Below, in pieces: positions 26,994 to 35,315 of a stretch of DNA of 64,000 nucleotides. The position numbers and the translations under genes are program-made. Each line of letters opens with the position of its first letter. The stretch's first letter is position 1. The stretch is taken from the NCBI RefSeq assembly GCF_022538115.1, contig NZ_JAKZAL010000003.1, forward strand, positions 248,001 through 312,000. The letters are read 5' to 3'. The notes beneath the pieces were generated by a model, which searched no databases, had not been told where the DNA came from, and saw only the letters and a list, made by a program, of their open reading frames with translations. This DNA is from Cognataquiflexum rubidum (GTDB lineage: Bacteria; Bacteroidota; Bacteroidia; Cytophagales; Cyclobacteriaceae).

Positions 26994-27860
26994 ATGAAAA
27001 ACGAAAACAAAGGATCCGATTTGACCATCGCTGTCAGCAATTTCCATATGTCCTATGATGAAATGGGAGAAGGAAATATTCCGGTCATCTTTTTACATGG
27101 TTTCCCTTTTGACAAATCTATGTGGGCAGAGCAACTTGAATTTTTGAAATCTTCCTACCGGGTAATTGCGGTTGATATCAGGGGTTTTGGTAAATCTACG
27201 GATGAGGAATCCGACTTTAGCATCGACATGTTTGCCGAGGACCTCATTGCCTTGATGGATGAATTATACATCGAAAAAGCCGTCGTATGTGGTTTGTCAA
27301 TGGGGGGATTTATTGCTCTGAATGCCCATGAGAGATTTCCTGACCGTTTTGAGGCTTTGGTTTTGTGCGATACGCAGTGTATCGCAGACACAGCTGTGGT
27401 CAAAGAAAAGCGACTCAACACCATACTTGATATAGAAGCCGACGGAGTCCAAAAGTTCAATGAAAGCTTCGTAGAAAGTGTTTTTCACCCGGAATCCCTG
27501 ACAAAGAAAAAGGGCTTGGTCAAAAATCTGAGCAAAGTGGTTTTTGCAAATTCTCCCCAAATCATCAGTCAGGGATTGCTTGCCCTTGCAGGCCGCACTG
27601 AAACCTGTACCACATTGGGTGCGGTGGAGGTACCAACGCTGATCATCTGTGGCAGGGAAGATGCCGTGACGCCGCTCGCCCAATCTGAGAAAATGCACAA
27701 AAGCATCAAGGGTTCTATCCTAAAAATTATCGACAACGCAGGCCATGTTTCCAACCTCGAACAACCACAGGAATTCAACCAATATCTGGAAGATTTTTTA
27801 GGAACCCTAAGCGGCCTGAAAGTCGAAGAAATGATTGAAAGTCAAAAGGTTGAAAAATAA
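26994..27860 (+). CDS. Alpha/beta hydrolase
   Basis: The 288-residue protein has the full alpha/beta-hydrolase set: oxyanion segment HGFPFDKSMW near 35, VDIRGFGKSTD near 60, the nucleophile elbow GLSMGG near residue 101, the acid Asp in ICGREDAVTP near 222, and the catalytic His in NAGHVSNLEQP near 250. It lacks a signal peptide. The substrate is not predictable, although the family includes esterases and haloalkane hydrolases. A TAACTTTG word at 26892-26899 fits the Bacteroidota -7 element TAnnTTTG, about 95 bp upstream, but a good -33 element is not evident. Confidence 0.87.
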   Translation: MKNENKGSDLTIAVSNFHMSYDEMGEGNIPVIFLHGFPFDKSMWAEQLEFLKSSYRVIAVDIRGFGKSTDEESDFSIDMFAEDLIALMDELYIEKAVVCGLSMGGFIALNAHERFPDRFEALVLCDTQCIADTAVVKEKRLNTILDIEADGVQKFNESFVESVFHPESLTKKKGLVKNLSKVVFANSPQIISQGLLALAGRTETCTTLGAVEVPTLIICGREDAVTPLAQSEKMHKSIKGSILKIIDNAGHVSNLEQPQEFNQYLEDFLGTLSGLKVEEMIESQKVEK

Positions 27861-27949
27861 AGTGGGGGAAAGGCTTGGAATAAAAGACATGGTTCAGTTC
27901 TTTTTCTGATGTAGATGCAAACCCATTTCACAATGGTTAAAAATTGAGT

Positions 27950-29410
27950 CTAGTCTTTGGAACCTTCGATCAGGGCATTGAGCGCCTGTTGGTCAAAAAC
28001 CGTATTGGTCTTACGGTCAAAAAGTCCTGAACCATTGTTCCCTATCCCCCCAGCATCCCAATAGAAAGGTAAGATGCCATTTGCTAGGGCCTGTTGCGTC
28101 ACGTATTTGAGGTAAAATGCCCTAGAAGCCAAATGGAGGTCTCGATCGGCACCTGTCAGTGTAAGCCTTCTTCCTACCGCATATTCCCCGAGAATCACCG
28201 GTATCCCTTTGTCCACAAACTTGGTTTTCATCAGCCGCATCATGCTGTCCACGGTAGCTTCTTCCCCCCAGGTTGCATTTCGGGTAGGGTCTGTCAGGGA
28301 ATGAAAATCCTTACCCCAATAATAAAACATGTTTCCCCAATTGGCATCTGATTCCATCAAGCTGAACTGATAAGGCGTGTAGTAATGGACCTCGGCCATC
28401 ATCCTGTTTGCAATTTGGTCTATAGGTAAGGAAGTCATCAAGGTATTCGTTTTTTCGATATCGGTAGATGGTCCCTGTACCACGAGGACCCGATAACTGT
28501 TTCTACCCCCTGTGGACCTGACAGCATCCACAAAAGTCTGAAGGTAAGAGTTGAGCACCGCCATTTGTGAGGCATTATCGACATTGGGTTCATTGGTGCC
28601 TGCAAACATCAGGTGCTCATCAAAATCCCGTAAATGCGTGGCTATCTGTTCCCAAAATGCTTTTTGTTTGGCATTGTTTTCAGCCTGCTTGGCAGGAGTG
28701 ACATTGTTTTCCAGCCAACCCCCATCCCAATGGATGTTTAGCACGACATACATACCCTCGTCAACACTGTATTGTACCACCTCTTTTACCCTGTTCAGCC
28801 ACTCGGTTTTGATTTTGGCGGTGGCACTGTTTTCCATATATTGGTTCCAGGAGCAGGGAATACGGATGGCATTGAATCCGTTTTGTTTGACCAATTGGAT
28901 CAGTTCCGGTGTAATGAGTGGATTGCCCCAAGCTGTTTCGCTTCCGATGGCTTCCAATGAATTGCCGATATTCCAACCCAACCTGATTTTGCCAGCCAAT
29001 TCTATCGCTGAGCTCGTCATCCCACTTGCGTCGGGTGGGATAGGGGAGGTGTTGTAACTTGGATACAGTTGCCCCTTCTGGCTTATTTTGATTTCTTTAG
29101 GCGCTGCATTTCCCGCTGTCAGGGTCAGATTTCCTGTTCTAATGACATTGTCCGGATTGGTCAAAGCGGTGACCTCAATGGTAGAGGTTCCACTCCTACC
29201 GGTACTTTTACTCAGCTGTATCCATGGCAGGTTTGATGTTATTTCCCAGGAAGCTGCATTGGTAGTGATGGAAAAATCTGCGGTTCCGCCTTCTTCGGGG
29301 AATTCAATTTTTTCTTTTGAAACAGATACCGAGATCAGGTCCTCTTTTTCACATCCGCTAAAAGCAAAAAAGGCAAACACTAATGTCAATCTTACTAAAA
29401 TCCGCAACAT
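27950..29410 (-). CDS. BACON-domain GH5 glycoside hydrolase lipoprotein
   Basis: From ATG 29410 the protein is 486 residues. A lipoprotein signal ends at Cys18 (FSGC), a BACON domain covers about 25-110 (SVSKEKIEFPEEGGTADFSITTN), and a glycoside hydrolase family 5 catalytic domain follows: GWNIGNSLEA near 145, FNAIRIPCSWNQYM, the acid/base Glu in FAGTNEPNVDN and the nucleophile Glu in VILGEYAVGRR near 410. Members of this family break beta-1,4 glucan or mannan. It acts at the cell surface. No SusCD-type partner is visible within the window. Confidence 0.9.
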   Translation of the reverse strand: MLRILVRLTLVFAFFAFSGCEKEDLISVSVSKEKIEFPEEGGTADFSITTNAASWEITSNLPWIQLSKSTGRSGTSTIEVTALTNPDNVIRTGNLTLTAGNAAPKEIKISQKGQLYPSYNTSPIPPDASGMTSSAIELAGKIRLGWNIGNSLEAIGSETAWGNPLITPELIQLVKQNGFNAIRIPCSWNQYMENSATAKIKTEWLNRVKEVVQYSVDEGMYVVLNIHWDGGWLENNVTPAKQAENNAKQKAFWEQIATHLRDFDEHLMFAGTNEPNVDNASQMAVLNSYLQTFVDAVRSTGGRNSYRVLVVQGPSTDIEKTNTLMTSLPIDQIANRMMAEVHYYTPYQFSLMESDANWGNMFYYWGKDFHSLTDPTRNATWGEEATVDSMMRLMKTKFVDKGIPVILGEYAVGRRLTLTGADRDLHLASRAFYLKYVTQQALANGILPFYWDAGGIGNNGSGLFDRKTNTVFDQQALNALIEGSKD

Positions 29411-29867
29411 CAAAGGAATAGGTATGGTTTTATGGAAAATAGGTTTGCTTGGAATACTGCGGCAGATTTGAAATTCCCAAAATTGAATTTTCAAAATGCA
29501 GAATGAATTTATGAAAAAGATTTAGGTTTCGGCAATGGGGCAAAGTAAATAGGCATTCCTGCAAAGTTTTTAACGCGGAGACGTAAAAGAGGCAGAGTTT
29601 CTTTTCTCTTTTTTACTCCGTGTCCTCTGTGTCCTCTGTGGTGAATAATTTTTTTTACCGCAAAAGAAAAGAAAGTTTCGCAATGGGCCCAAAGGGAGAA
29701 TCGGCGAGAGTTTTAATTTACCGCAGAGCGCACCGAGGGTACATAGATCGCATTCATTCTGAATACCGAATTCCTCATCCTTCATCCCTTTTCCTTCATC
29801 CTTTCAACTTCCCCCTTTTTCTCCCCGTCTCTGCGTGAGATATATTTTTTACCGTATCGCAAAAAAA
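29411..29867. other. Intergenic with degenerate repeats
   Basis: These 457 bp hold no gene. From 29570 to 29850 the sequence is repetitive: the words CTCCGTGTCCTCTGTGTCCTCTGTG at about 29615-29640 and three TTTACCG words at about 29655, 29717 and 29849. The word TACTCCGTGTCCT also appears in the 22-bp repeat at 37762. Confidence 0.6.
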
Positions 29868-29901
29868 AGACCTGTCTGATTTAGAAGAAGCAGACAGGTC
29901 T
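29868..29901 (-). terminator. Intrinsic terminator after DUF2911 gene
   Basis: An 11-bp perfect stem (AGACCTGTCTG with CAGACAGGTCT, 12-base loop) precedes eight A on the plus strand, which is a U run for a minus-strand transcript. It lies 31 bp beyond the stop codon at 29932. Confidence 0.9.
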
Positions 29902-29931
29902 TGTAATAAAATCTTTTTCTATTTACATCCC

Positions 29932-30480
29932 TTAGTTAGGGACAACCGGTATCATGAGTTGGACATTGCTCCATTCGAAATAAACGACAGCGCCTCCAGA
30001 CCCTTCCTCAATACGTGTGGTAAATTGCTCCACGGGCACCACAGGCCGGGTTACGGGAACTTCGGTTACGAACACGTTTTTGCTAAAATCAGGCTCCCAA
30101 GCTCCCCATTGTCCGGTTTCTGAATTAACACCGATCTGAAATGAATCCGGGCCGGGGATAGCATACAGGCTGTAGCTTCCGGCTTTCAATGGCATGCCGT
30201 TGAAAGTCACATCTTGGTTGAGGGTGATGGTGGTAGCCTCATTTGCTCCCAAGCGCCAATAGGCTCCATAGGGCTGGAGGGCGCCCTCATCTTCCGATCC
30301 AAAAATTACACGGCCTCTAACCGAAGGACGGCTATAGCTGATTTCCACATGAAGTCCATTGACATCAAGATGCGCTGTGTCGGGCGGGCTCATTGAGCGG
30401 TTACGGTTGTTCAGATAAATAAATGCAACGGCCAGCAACAAAGCCAATATGCCTACACCGATAAGAATCTTTTTTAACAT
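29932..30480 (-). CDS. DUF2911 protein, membrane-anchored
   Basis: The 182-residue protein has an N-terminal helix (residues 4-22) and then a DUF2911 domain: VEISYSRPSVRGRVIFGSEDEGALQPYGAYWRLGANEATTI, the family hallmark, with NGMPLKAGSYSLYAIPG and ATT-like strands. DUF2911 proteins are beta-rich, extracytoplasmic and of unknown function. The ATG at 30480 is preferred to the upstream frame start at 30537, which lies outside the helix. A clear terminator follows. Confidence 0.9.
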   Translation of the reverse strand: MLKKILIGVGILALLLAVAFIYLNNRNRSMSPPDTAHLDVNGLHVEISYSRPSVRGRVIFGSEDEGALQPYGAYWRLGANEATTITLNQDVTFNGMPLKAGSYSLYAIPGPDSFQIGVNSETGQWGAWEPDFSKNVFVTEVPVTRPVVPVEQFTTRIEEGSGGAVVYFEWSNVQLMIPVVPN

Positions 30481-30756
30481 GAGGATTTTGTGTTTTGAGT
30501 AAGATAGAAAAGTAGGAAAAATTGGGTGAAATGGCAATGTAAGTGCCCAATTTTAACGTTAGGTTAATACTAAGAAAACCATTTCAAGACACTTTATTTT
30601 GGTTGGGTGAAATTGCTTGCTGACAAAGTATGTCAGTACAGGAATACGCAATTCCGCTAGTCCCTAATTAAATGATCAAAGGCAAGGAAGTAAAGAAGGG
30701 GTAGGAAATAGACAGAGCAGGCTAGTTTTGTGGCAATTTTAAAAAGTACCGTTTCT

Positions 30757-30888
30757 CAGCTATACGCAGGCAGGGGTATTTACCGCTACACTTCCTGCGA
30801 AGAAGTGAACTTTTATTTTACAACTTTCCTGTCCTACGGAGCACGAAACCCCTGCTTGCGTATAGCTGATGTTAGCGGGTCGTTGTTA
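30757..30888. repeat. attC-like imperfect palindrome (family A)
   Basis: A 21-base arm at 30757-30777 (CAGCTATACGCAGGCAGGGG plus T) pairs with 30848-30868 with one G-T mismatch, over a 70-base loop that itself holds CACTTCCTGCGAAGAAGTG. The end GTTAGCGGGTCGTTGTT follows at 30871, three bases before the stop codon of the minus-strand gene. Confidence 0.75.
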
Positions 30889-30889
30889 T

Positions 30890-31417
30890 TTAATCAAAAG
30901 CAGACTTGTCATTTTGTTTGCTTTGATTTTTCTTACTTTTTCCTATTTTCTTTCTTAAATATTTTACCCAAAAACTCCATTCGGATGTTTTCTTGTCGAC
31001 TAAGAAATTATTCTCAATTTTATCAAAACTATCCTCGATAAGTGCATTGTGCAATGAACGTATTCCCAAAACCCACAATAAAGTTCCTATTCCAGCAGTC
31101 TGCATTTCAATAGTGTGTTTGATTAGAGTCTCATTTTTATTTATTGGTTCAATCTCAAATTTATGAATTCCATTAAATCCTTCTGGTTTCTCAAATCTAA
31201 ATTGAATTATCTGTTCTGAATTATACTTTTCAACCACATACTTTATTGGGCCGTGTCCGCCTTTCGCTCCAATGTTTATTCCACCTGCGAATTTCATTGC
31301 TGGCCACTTTTCTTTTGGCCAAATTTTATCATTGTCCGTTGATAAGGTATTTATCAAATCAACTACCTTGTTTTTAGGTTGGTTTATTATTCGCTTATGG
31401 ATATTCAGTACTTTCAA
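30890..31417 (-). CDS. SRPBCC-like protein
   Basis: The 175-residue cytosolic protein has a SRPBCC-like pattern: LNIHKRIINQPKNKVVDLINTLS at the start, WPAMKFAGGINIGAKGGHGPIKYVVEKYN, IQFRFEKPEGFNGIHKFEIEPIN, and a final helix SLHNALIEDSFDKIENNF, and a Lys-rich tail. The start is a TTG at 31417; there is no ATG before the conserved region, so it is probably real. The ligand is unknown. It lies between two attC-like repeats. Confidence 0.8.
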   Translation of the reverse strand: MKVLNIHKRIINQPKNKVVDLINTLSTDNDKIWPKEKWPAMKFAGGINIGAKGGHGPIKYVVEKYNSEQIIQFRFEKPEGFNGIHKFEIEPINKNETLIKHTIEMQTAGIGTLLWVLGIRSLHNALIEDSFDKIENNFLVDKKTSEWSFWVKYLRKKIGKSKKNQSKQNDKSAFD

Positions 31418-31449
31418 TTTTTATTTTATTTAATTTTTAATGTATTGGC

Positions 31450-31548
31450 ATGCGGGTAAACGCAGGCAGGGTTTTTTACCACAGAACTTCTTACGAAGCA
31501 CTAAATCTTTGCTTGCGTATTTGTGATGTTAGTGGGTCGTTGTTTTTC
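31450..31548. repeat. attC-like imperfect palindrome (family A)
   Basis: This is a second copy of the 30757 element: ACGCAGGCAGGG at about 31460 pairs with TTGCTTGCGT near 31509, and the end GTTAGTGGGTCGTTGTTTTTC at 31528 matches the same end at 30871. The arms are shorter than in the first copy. Confidence 0.7.
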
Positions 31549-31568
31549 TTCGCTTAGGTTTTTATTCT

Positions 31569-32093
31569 TCATACTTGTATATCTCCCGCTCTAAATGACC
31601 ATTCCACATGTTTGTCAAAGTCTTGCCTTAACAGCATATTCAATTGGGCTGTGTGATGTTGAGTATGTCGCATATTGTAAAGCAAAATTTCCAAAATAGG
31701 ATAATCCATATCATTGGGTTCATCACCTTCTTTAAATCTTTCACTTAGCTTTTCTTCGGTCAATGAGTCAATAAGCTTTCTGCATTTTTCACGACTTTGT
31801 TTTAAGTAGTCCAAGATTTCTTGTTTGCTATAAACTTTATCTGGAATTAAATCATCTATGGCTTCTTTTGGTCTATTTCTTTCTTCCTTTTGAGTAAAAG
31901 CAAGCAATGGCAAAAAATCGCTTGGCGGAATTGTCAAATAATAATCCAAAAATATTGTGCTGTGAAAAGCTAAATAATAATATCTTGGATTTTGTTCGAA
32001 ATATTTTTCAGGGCAACTTGAAACCACGTTAAATAGCATATCAATGCTTGCTCCAAATTGGTTCCATAAAATGGATTTTGTTGAATTGTCCAT
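31569..32093 (-). CDS. DinB-like protein
   Basis: The 174-residue protein is a four-helix-bundle DinB-type: LWNQFGASIDMLFNVVSSCPEKYF at the start, YYLAFHSTIFLDYYLT as second helix, and LEILLYNMRHTQHHTAQLNMLL as the last, with His residues in HSTIFLDYY and HTQHH that could bind a metal. DinB-like proteins include thiol S-transferases and metal-dependent hydrolases. It is bordered by family A repeats on both sides. There is no signal peptide. Confidence 0.85.
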   Translation of the reverse strand: MDNSTKSILWNQFGASIDMLFNVVSSCPEKYFEQNPRYYYLAFHSTIFLDYYLTIPPSDFLPLLAFTQKEERNRPKEAIDDLIPDKVYSKQEILDYLKQSREKCRKLIDSLTEEKLSERFKEGDEPNDMDYPILEILLYNMRHTQHHTAQLNMLLRQDFDKHVEWSFRAGDIQV

Positions 32094-32112
32094 ATTTTGC
32101 CCTATTAAATTG

Positions 32113-32132
32113 CTGAGTGGGTCGTTGTTTTC
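32113..32132. repeat. Partial attC-like end (family A)
   Basis: CTGAGTGGGTCGTTGTTTTC matches the end of the elements at 30871 and 31528, but no palindromic arm remains. It fills half of the 41-bp gap between the DinB-like start and the VOC stop. Confidence 0.6.
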
Positions 32133-32134
32133 AT

Positions 32135-32551
32135 TTACTCGTGATACCCCTTATTCACTTGACGTTTGGAAATCCACCAATAATTTCCACAAGGGTCAAT
32201 AATTCCTGATTGCCTGTCAAGGTAAGGCATTTCTTCTGGTTCGAATTCAACCGTTGCTCCGTTTTCTATGGCTTTTCTGTGAACCCCATCAACATCTTCA
32301 ACATAAATGTATAGAGATGTTCGCATTCCTTCAAACTGTTCTCTTGCCTGACTAACCATAAAGCAAGTATCACCAATCTGTAAGATGCAATTTGCAATAT
32401 CTCCATTTTCGGGATTAATAGATCTATTTAATTCTTCCGCATAAAACGTGTTTTTCAGGAAGTCAATCAACAGGATTGGGTTGTCGACAAATAGGTAAGG
32501 GACAACTGTATGAAATCCTTTTGGTTTGTAGGTGTCGAATATGTTATCCAT
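32135..32551 (-). CDS. VOC family (PhnB-like) protein
   Basis: The 138-residue protein has a VOC pattern: YKPKGFHTVVPYLFVDNPILLIDFLKNTF, GDIANCILQIGDTCFMVSQAREQF, LYIYVEDVDGVHRKAIENGATVEFEPEEMPYLDRQSGIIDPCGNYWWIS. The GDxxxC region and the closing IDPCGNYWWIS are typical of the PhnB-like branch. The substrate is unknown. The stop is two bases behind the partial repeat at 32113-32132. Confidence 0.85.
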   Translation of the reverse strand: MDNIFDTYKPKGFHTVVPYLFVDNPILLIDFLKNTFYAEELNRSINPENGDIANCILQIGDTCFMVSQAREQFEGMRTSLYIYVEDVDGVHRKAIENGATVEFEPEEMPYLDRQSGIIDPCGNYWWISKRQVNKGYHE

Positions 32552-32713
32552 TTTTCATGCCTGTTATTTTGATCCGGCTTATTAGTTATTGCTCTTTAGA
32601 GACTTATATTTTTCTTCACTTTTGTCCTTAGCTGGGATTCGTCAGAAAAATGTCATTGAATTTTTCGGAATTGGCGGTACTATTATTCTCCTCAATGCTG
32701 TCGGGTCTTTTTT

Positions 32714-33442
32714 TTATATTGTATGTTTAATTACTACTTCTGTTTCTGTATTAAAGATTAGTATTCCTTCATTTTTGTTATCGAGTTGCCCTGCCAAACT
32801 TCCTTGTTTTGTCCAGACGGAACTTTGGCCAGCACTTTCAAAATTATCACAAAACCCAACACAATTAGACATTAAAACTGGTATTGCAAATTTCTTGGCA
32901 ATTGCTGGATAATGTATCTTTCCTTTTTCAATTCCCATTTGTGATTTTGCAACACTAGCAATATAAATTTCGGCACCAAGTATAACGGCATTATCTGAAT
33001 GGCTTGTTTGCAAACTTTCGTAACATATTGCAGGGGCTATTTTTTTGTTATCAATCGTAAGTATGATTTGTTTTTCGCCACATTCAAAGTATGGAAATTC
33101 ATCAGAATGGATTTGTTGTTTTGAATAGGTTATTCTCGTTTTATTGGGTTGGAAAATGACCATACTAATTTGGATACCCGATTGTGTCTTGGTCGGGATA
33201 CCCACACCAACTGTAATAGAATTTTTATTACAAATTGCCTGAATCACATCAAATCGCTTATCTGATTGATCTGTTGCCAGATCGCTTGCAAGTTCGGGCT
33301 CATATCCAGATAAAGAAAGTTCAGAAAAGAAAATGGCAGACACACCATAATCTGATGCAATAGAAACTAGCAAAATATGCTTTAGAATATTATCCGAAAT
33401 ATCCCCTTTAATGGGTCTTATCTGTGCGACACCTATTTTCAT
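32714..33442 (-). CDS. Carbon-nitrogen hydrolase (nitrilase superfamily)
   Basis: The 242-residue protein has the three catalytic residues of the nitrilase superfamily: Glu in FFSELSLSGY near 41, Lys in YSKQQIHSDEF near 111 and Cys in APAICYES near 140. The N-terminus MKIGVAQIRPIKGDI is typical. Members hydrolyse amides or nitriles, with aliphatic amidases and N-carbamoyl hydrolases closest in length. It is cytosolic. The 162-bp region to the next gene to the left (32552-32713) holds nothing I can identify. Confidence 0.88.
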   Translation of the reverse strand: MKIGVAQIRPIKGDISDNILKHILLVSIASDYGVSAIFFSELSLSGYEPELASDLATDQSDKRFDVIQAICNKNSITVGVGIPTKTQSGIQISMVIFQPNKTRITYSKQQIHSDEFPYFECGEKQIILTIDNKKIAPAICYESLQTSHSDNAVILGAEIYIASVAKSQMGIEKGKIHYPAIAKKFAIPVLMSNCVGFCDNFESAGQSSVWTKQGSLAGQLDNKNEGILIFNTETEVVIKHTI

Positions 33443-33513
33443 TGTACTTAATTTTTTGAATTTCTAATAGGTTTTTAACAGCTCGTTATGCAACTGGATA
33501 TTTTTGTTTTTCT

Positions 33514-33885
33514 CTACTCTGATACAATGATATAATAACCGTCTAAATCTCTTATTATAAATTGTTGAAGTCCAGAATTTTCATTTAGGTGAGGCTCTTG
33601 TTCTATGGCAAGTTTCAAATGAATTGCATTGCTCCACATTTTTGCCAGGTCTGGAACCCGGAAATATAAAATAAGCCCATTGCCGGTAGCTATGTTTGGG
33701 TCTTTCATTGTCGGGTGATCGTGTTCGCTCCATCGATGAAGGCAAAGGATAACTTCACCTTTTGTGTTGGCTAACATCTCAAAATTTTCGCCACCGTGAT
33801 TGCTTTTTAAGTTTAGCAAATCTTGATACCATTTTGAACTTTTAGCAACGTCTCTCACGGCAATTATGGTTTCTAATCTTATCAT
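33514..33885 (-). CDS. VOC family protein
   Basis: The 123-residue protein has the VOC pattern: ETIIAVRDVAKSSKWYQDLLNLK at the start, ILCLHRWSEHDHPTM, then GLILYFRVPDLAKMWSNAIHLK and FIIRDLDGYYIIVSE at the end. It is of the glyoxalase/bleomycin-resistance type with unknown substrate. It is separated by 23 bp from the DUF1569 gene, in a run of same-strand VOC and DinB-like genes. Confidence 0.85.
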   Translation of the reverse strand: MIRLETIIAVRDVAKSSKWYQDLLNLKSNHGGENFEMLANTKGEVILCLHRWSEHDHPTMKDPNIATGNGLILYFRVPDLAKMWSNAIHLKLAIEQEPHLNENSGLQQFIIRDLDGYYIIVSE

Positions 33886-33908
33886 AATACATTGCTTGTG
33901 TTAACTAG

Positions 33909-34361
33909 TTACACACCAAACTGTCTTAAATGATGGTCAGTATGTTTGTAAGCGAGTATTCCTATCTGCTCAACTGTCATCCTTCCAAAAAAATCGTGAA
34001 TGAAATTTGGGTTATCAAAGTGTCTGTATTCGTTGACAAGTTCAATCCATTTGTTTTTTTCAGCATCTATATTGCCGTTGAATTCTTTGATTTTAAATTG
34101 GTCTGATGTTGGGATATTTTTGTCAAATGGCTTTTCGTCTTTTATCATTTTATTTAGGGCATATTTCCCAAATATCTTCCCCAATATTTCTTGCTTATAA
34201 ATGTGTTTATCTATACCTGTTACCCAACCATTCCAAAAGGAATTATGCTTCACCATTTGGTAAACGTTCATCTTGCCCCATTCAGGTTTAGCGTCTTTAT
34301 CTACTAACCTAATTCTCTGGATAAGTTCTTCCCTTATTGCATTATCAAATATTGTTTTCAT
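33909..34361 (-). CDS. DUF1569 protein
   Basis: The 150-residue protein starts at ATG 34361. It shows the DUF1569 pattern, a DinB-like helical bundle: WGKMNVYQMVKHNSFWNGWV with a conserved His, and at the C-terminus MTVEQIGILAYKHTDHHLRQFGV, whose paired His residues are probably a metal site. Its function is undefined but it often sits near VOC genes. It overlaps the preceding VOC gene by 17 bases, so both are cotranscribed. Confidence 0.85.
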   Translation of the reverse strand: MKTIFDNAIREELIQRIRLVDKDAKPEWGKMNVYQMVKHNSFWNGWVTGIDKHIYKQEILGKIFGKYALNKMIKDEKPFDKNIPTSDQFKIKEFNGNIDAEKNKWIELVNEYRHFDNPNFIHDFFGRMTVEQIGILAYKHTDHHLRQFGV

Positions 34362-34779
34362 TATCAAAGTTGTTTATCGGTTGCAATGAAAAATAGTTCC
34401 CTGAATCGTCTTTGAACATTGCTTCAGTACCGTAAAATTCTTTTGTTGGTGCTTTGATGAATTCTACACCTTTTGCTTTAAGCTCTTCGTAGGTGGCAAA
34501 AATGTCGTGGCAGGTTAAAACTCCACACCCAAACACACCTGCTTTGATAAGTCTAATTAAGCTTTCTGCAACATTTTTAGGAAACATTTTACTTACTTTA
34601 ACTGGAAACAATACCAATTGCAAGTCGGGTTGCTCTGGTGGCGAAACTGTCAGCCAACGGGTGTCTGGCCCCATTGGAATATCATCTACAAGTTTAAATC
34701 CCAACTTATTTACATAAAAGTCATGGGCACTATCTTGGTCTATAACGTGTATGTTTGTAATTGTCATTTTTGTAATCAT
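34345..34779 (-). CDS. VOC family protein
   Basis: From ATG 34779 the protein is 144 residues; an upstream frame to 34839 adds residues that do not match the family, and ATG 34767 is also possible. The pattern is TNIHVIDQDSAHDFYVNKLGFKLVDDIP, then WLTVSPPEQPDLQLVLFPVK and GVLTCHDIFATYEELKAKGVEFIKAPTKEFYGTEAMFKDDSGNYFSLQ. This is the glyoxalase type. The end overlaps the start of the DUF1569 gene, and the next VOC gene lies 71 bp upstream. Confidence 0.83.
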   Translation of the reverse strand: MITKMTITNIHVIDQDSAHDFYVNKLGFKLVDDIPMGPDTRWLTVSPPEQPDLQLVLFPVKVSKMFPKNVAESLIRLIKAGVFGCGVLTCHDIFATYEELKAKGVEFIKAPTKEFYGTEAMFKDDSGNYFSLQPINNFDNENNI

Positions 34780-34850
34780 TGCTGTCCTTTTTAATGCATT
34801 AAATGCAAAGGTCAGAAATGATTCAGACCTTTGCATCAATAAATAATCAA

Positions 34851-35240
34851 CTAATTCATTGAATTAAATCCTATGGTATTCCCTTCTGTGTCCATCACAA
34901 CAGAACAAAATCCGTATTCACCAATTGGAAATTTGTTTTGTAATACTTTTCCACCTGCTTGCTCTATTCTTTCTTCTTCAACAGCACAGTCGGCGCTATA
35001 GAAATATACGATGGTAGAATTTCCTCCTGCCTCAAATCCTTTCATTTCCACTAAAGCACCACTCGCACCATGTTGTTCCATTTCCGATGGAAAAGCCAAC
35101 ATTTTCATTTCTCCTTGCAAATCGCTTGGTGTAGGTAAGTCGCTTAATTTTAGGTCAAATACTTGTTCGTAGAATTTCTTCGCTCTATTTATGTCGCTTA
35201 CATAAATTTCGAACCAAACTGCTGGATTATTTGCTTTCAT
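34851..35240 (-). CDS. VOC family protein beside Crp/Fnr gene
   Basis: From ATG 35240 the product is 129 residues: NPAVWFEIYVSDINRAKKFYEQVFDLKLSDLP, then GEMKMLAFPSEMEQHGASGALVEM, STIVYFYSADCAVEEERIEQAGGKVLQNKFPIGEYGFCSVVMDTEGNTIGFNS. This is a glyoxalase-type VOC protein. A palindrome lies 57 bp before the start, directly behind the Crp/Fnr stop, the same spacing as between the first Crp/Fnr gene and its YciI target. It is probably the direct target of that regulator, with the downstream VOC and DUF1569 genes as part of the same unit. Confidence 0.85.
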   Translation of the reverse strand: MKANNPAVWFEIYVSDINRAKKFYEQVFDLKLSDLPTPSDLQGEMKMLAFPSEMEQHGASGALVEMKGFEAGGNSTIVYFYSADCAVEEERIEQAGGKVLQNKFPIGEYGFCSVVMDTEGNTIGFNSMN

Positions 35241-35296
35241 GTTTTTCAATTTTATGATTTTCCCTTACAAAATTCGATGTTTTCTTAGCAAATAAT

Positions 35297-35312
35297 CTTG
35301 CCATATGACAGT
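35297..35312. promoter_or_regulatory. Putative operator for the second Crp/Fnr regulator
   Basis: CTTGCCATATGACAGT matches the reverse complement of the 16376 site at 14 of 16 positions. It begins exactly 57 bases before the VOC ATG and ends three bases before the Crp/Fnr stop, the same arrangement as at the first site. Confidence 0.6.
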
Positions 35313-35315
35313 AAA

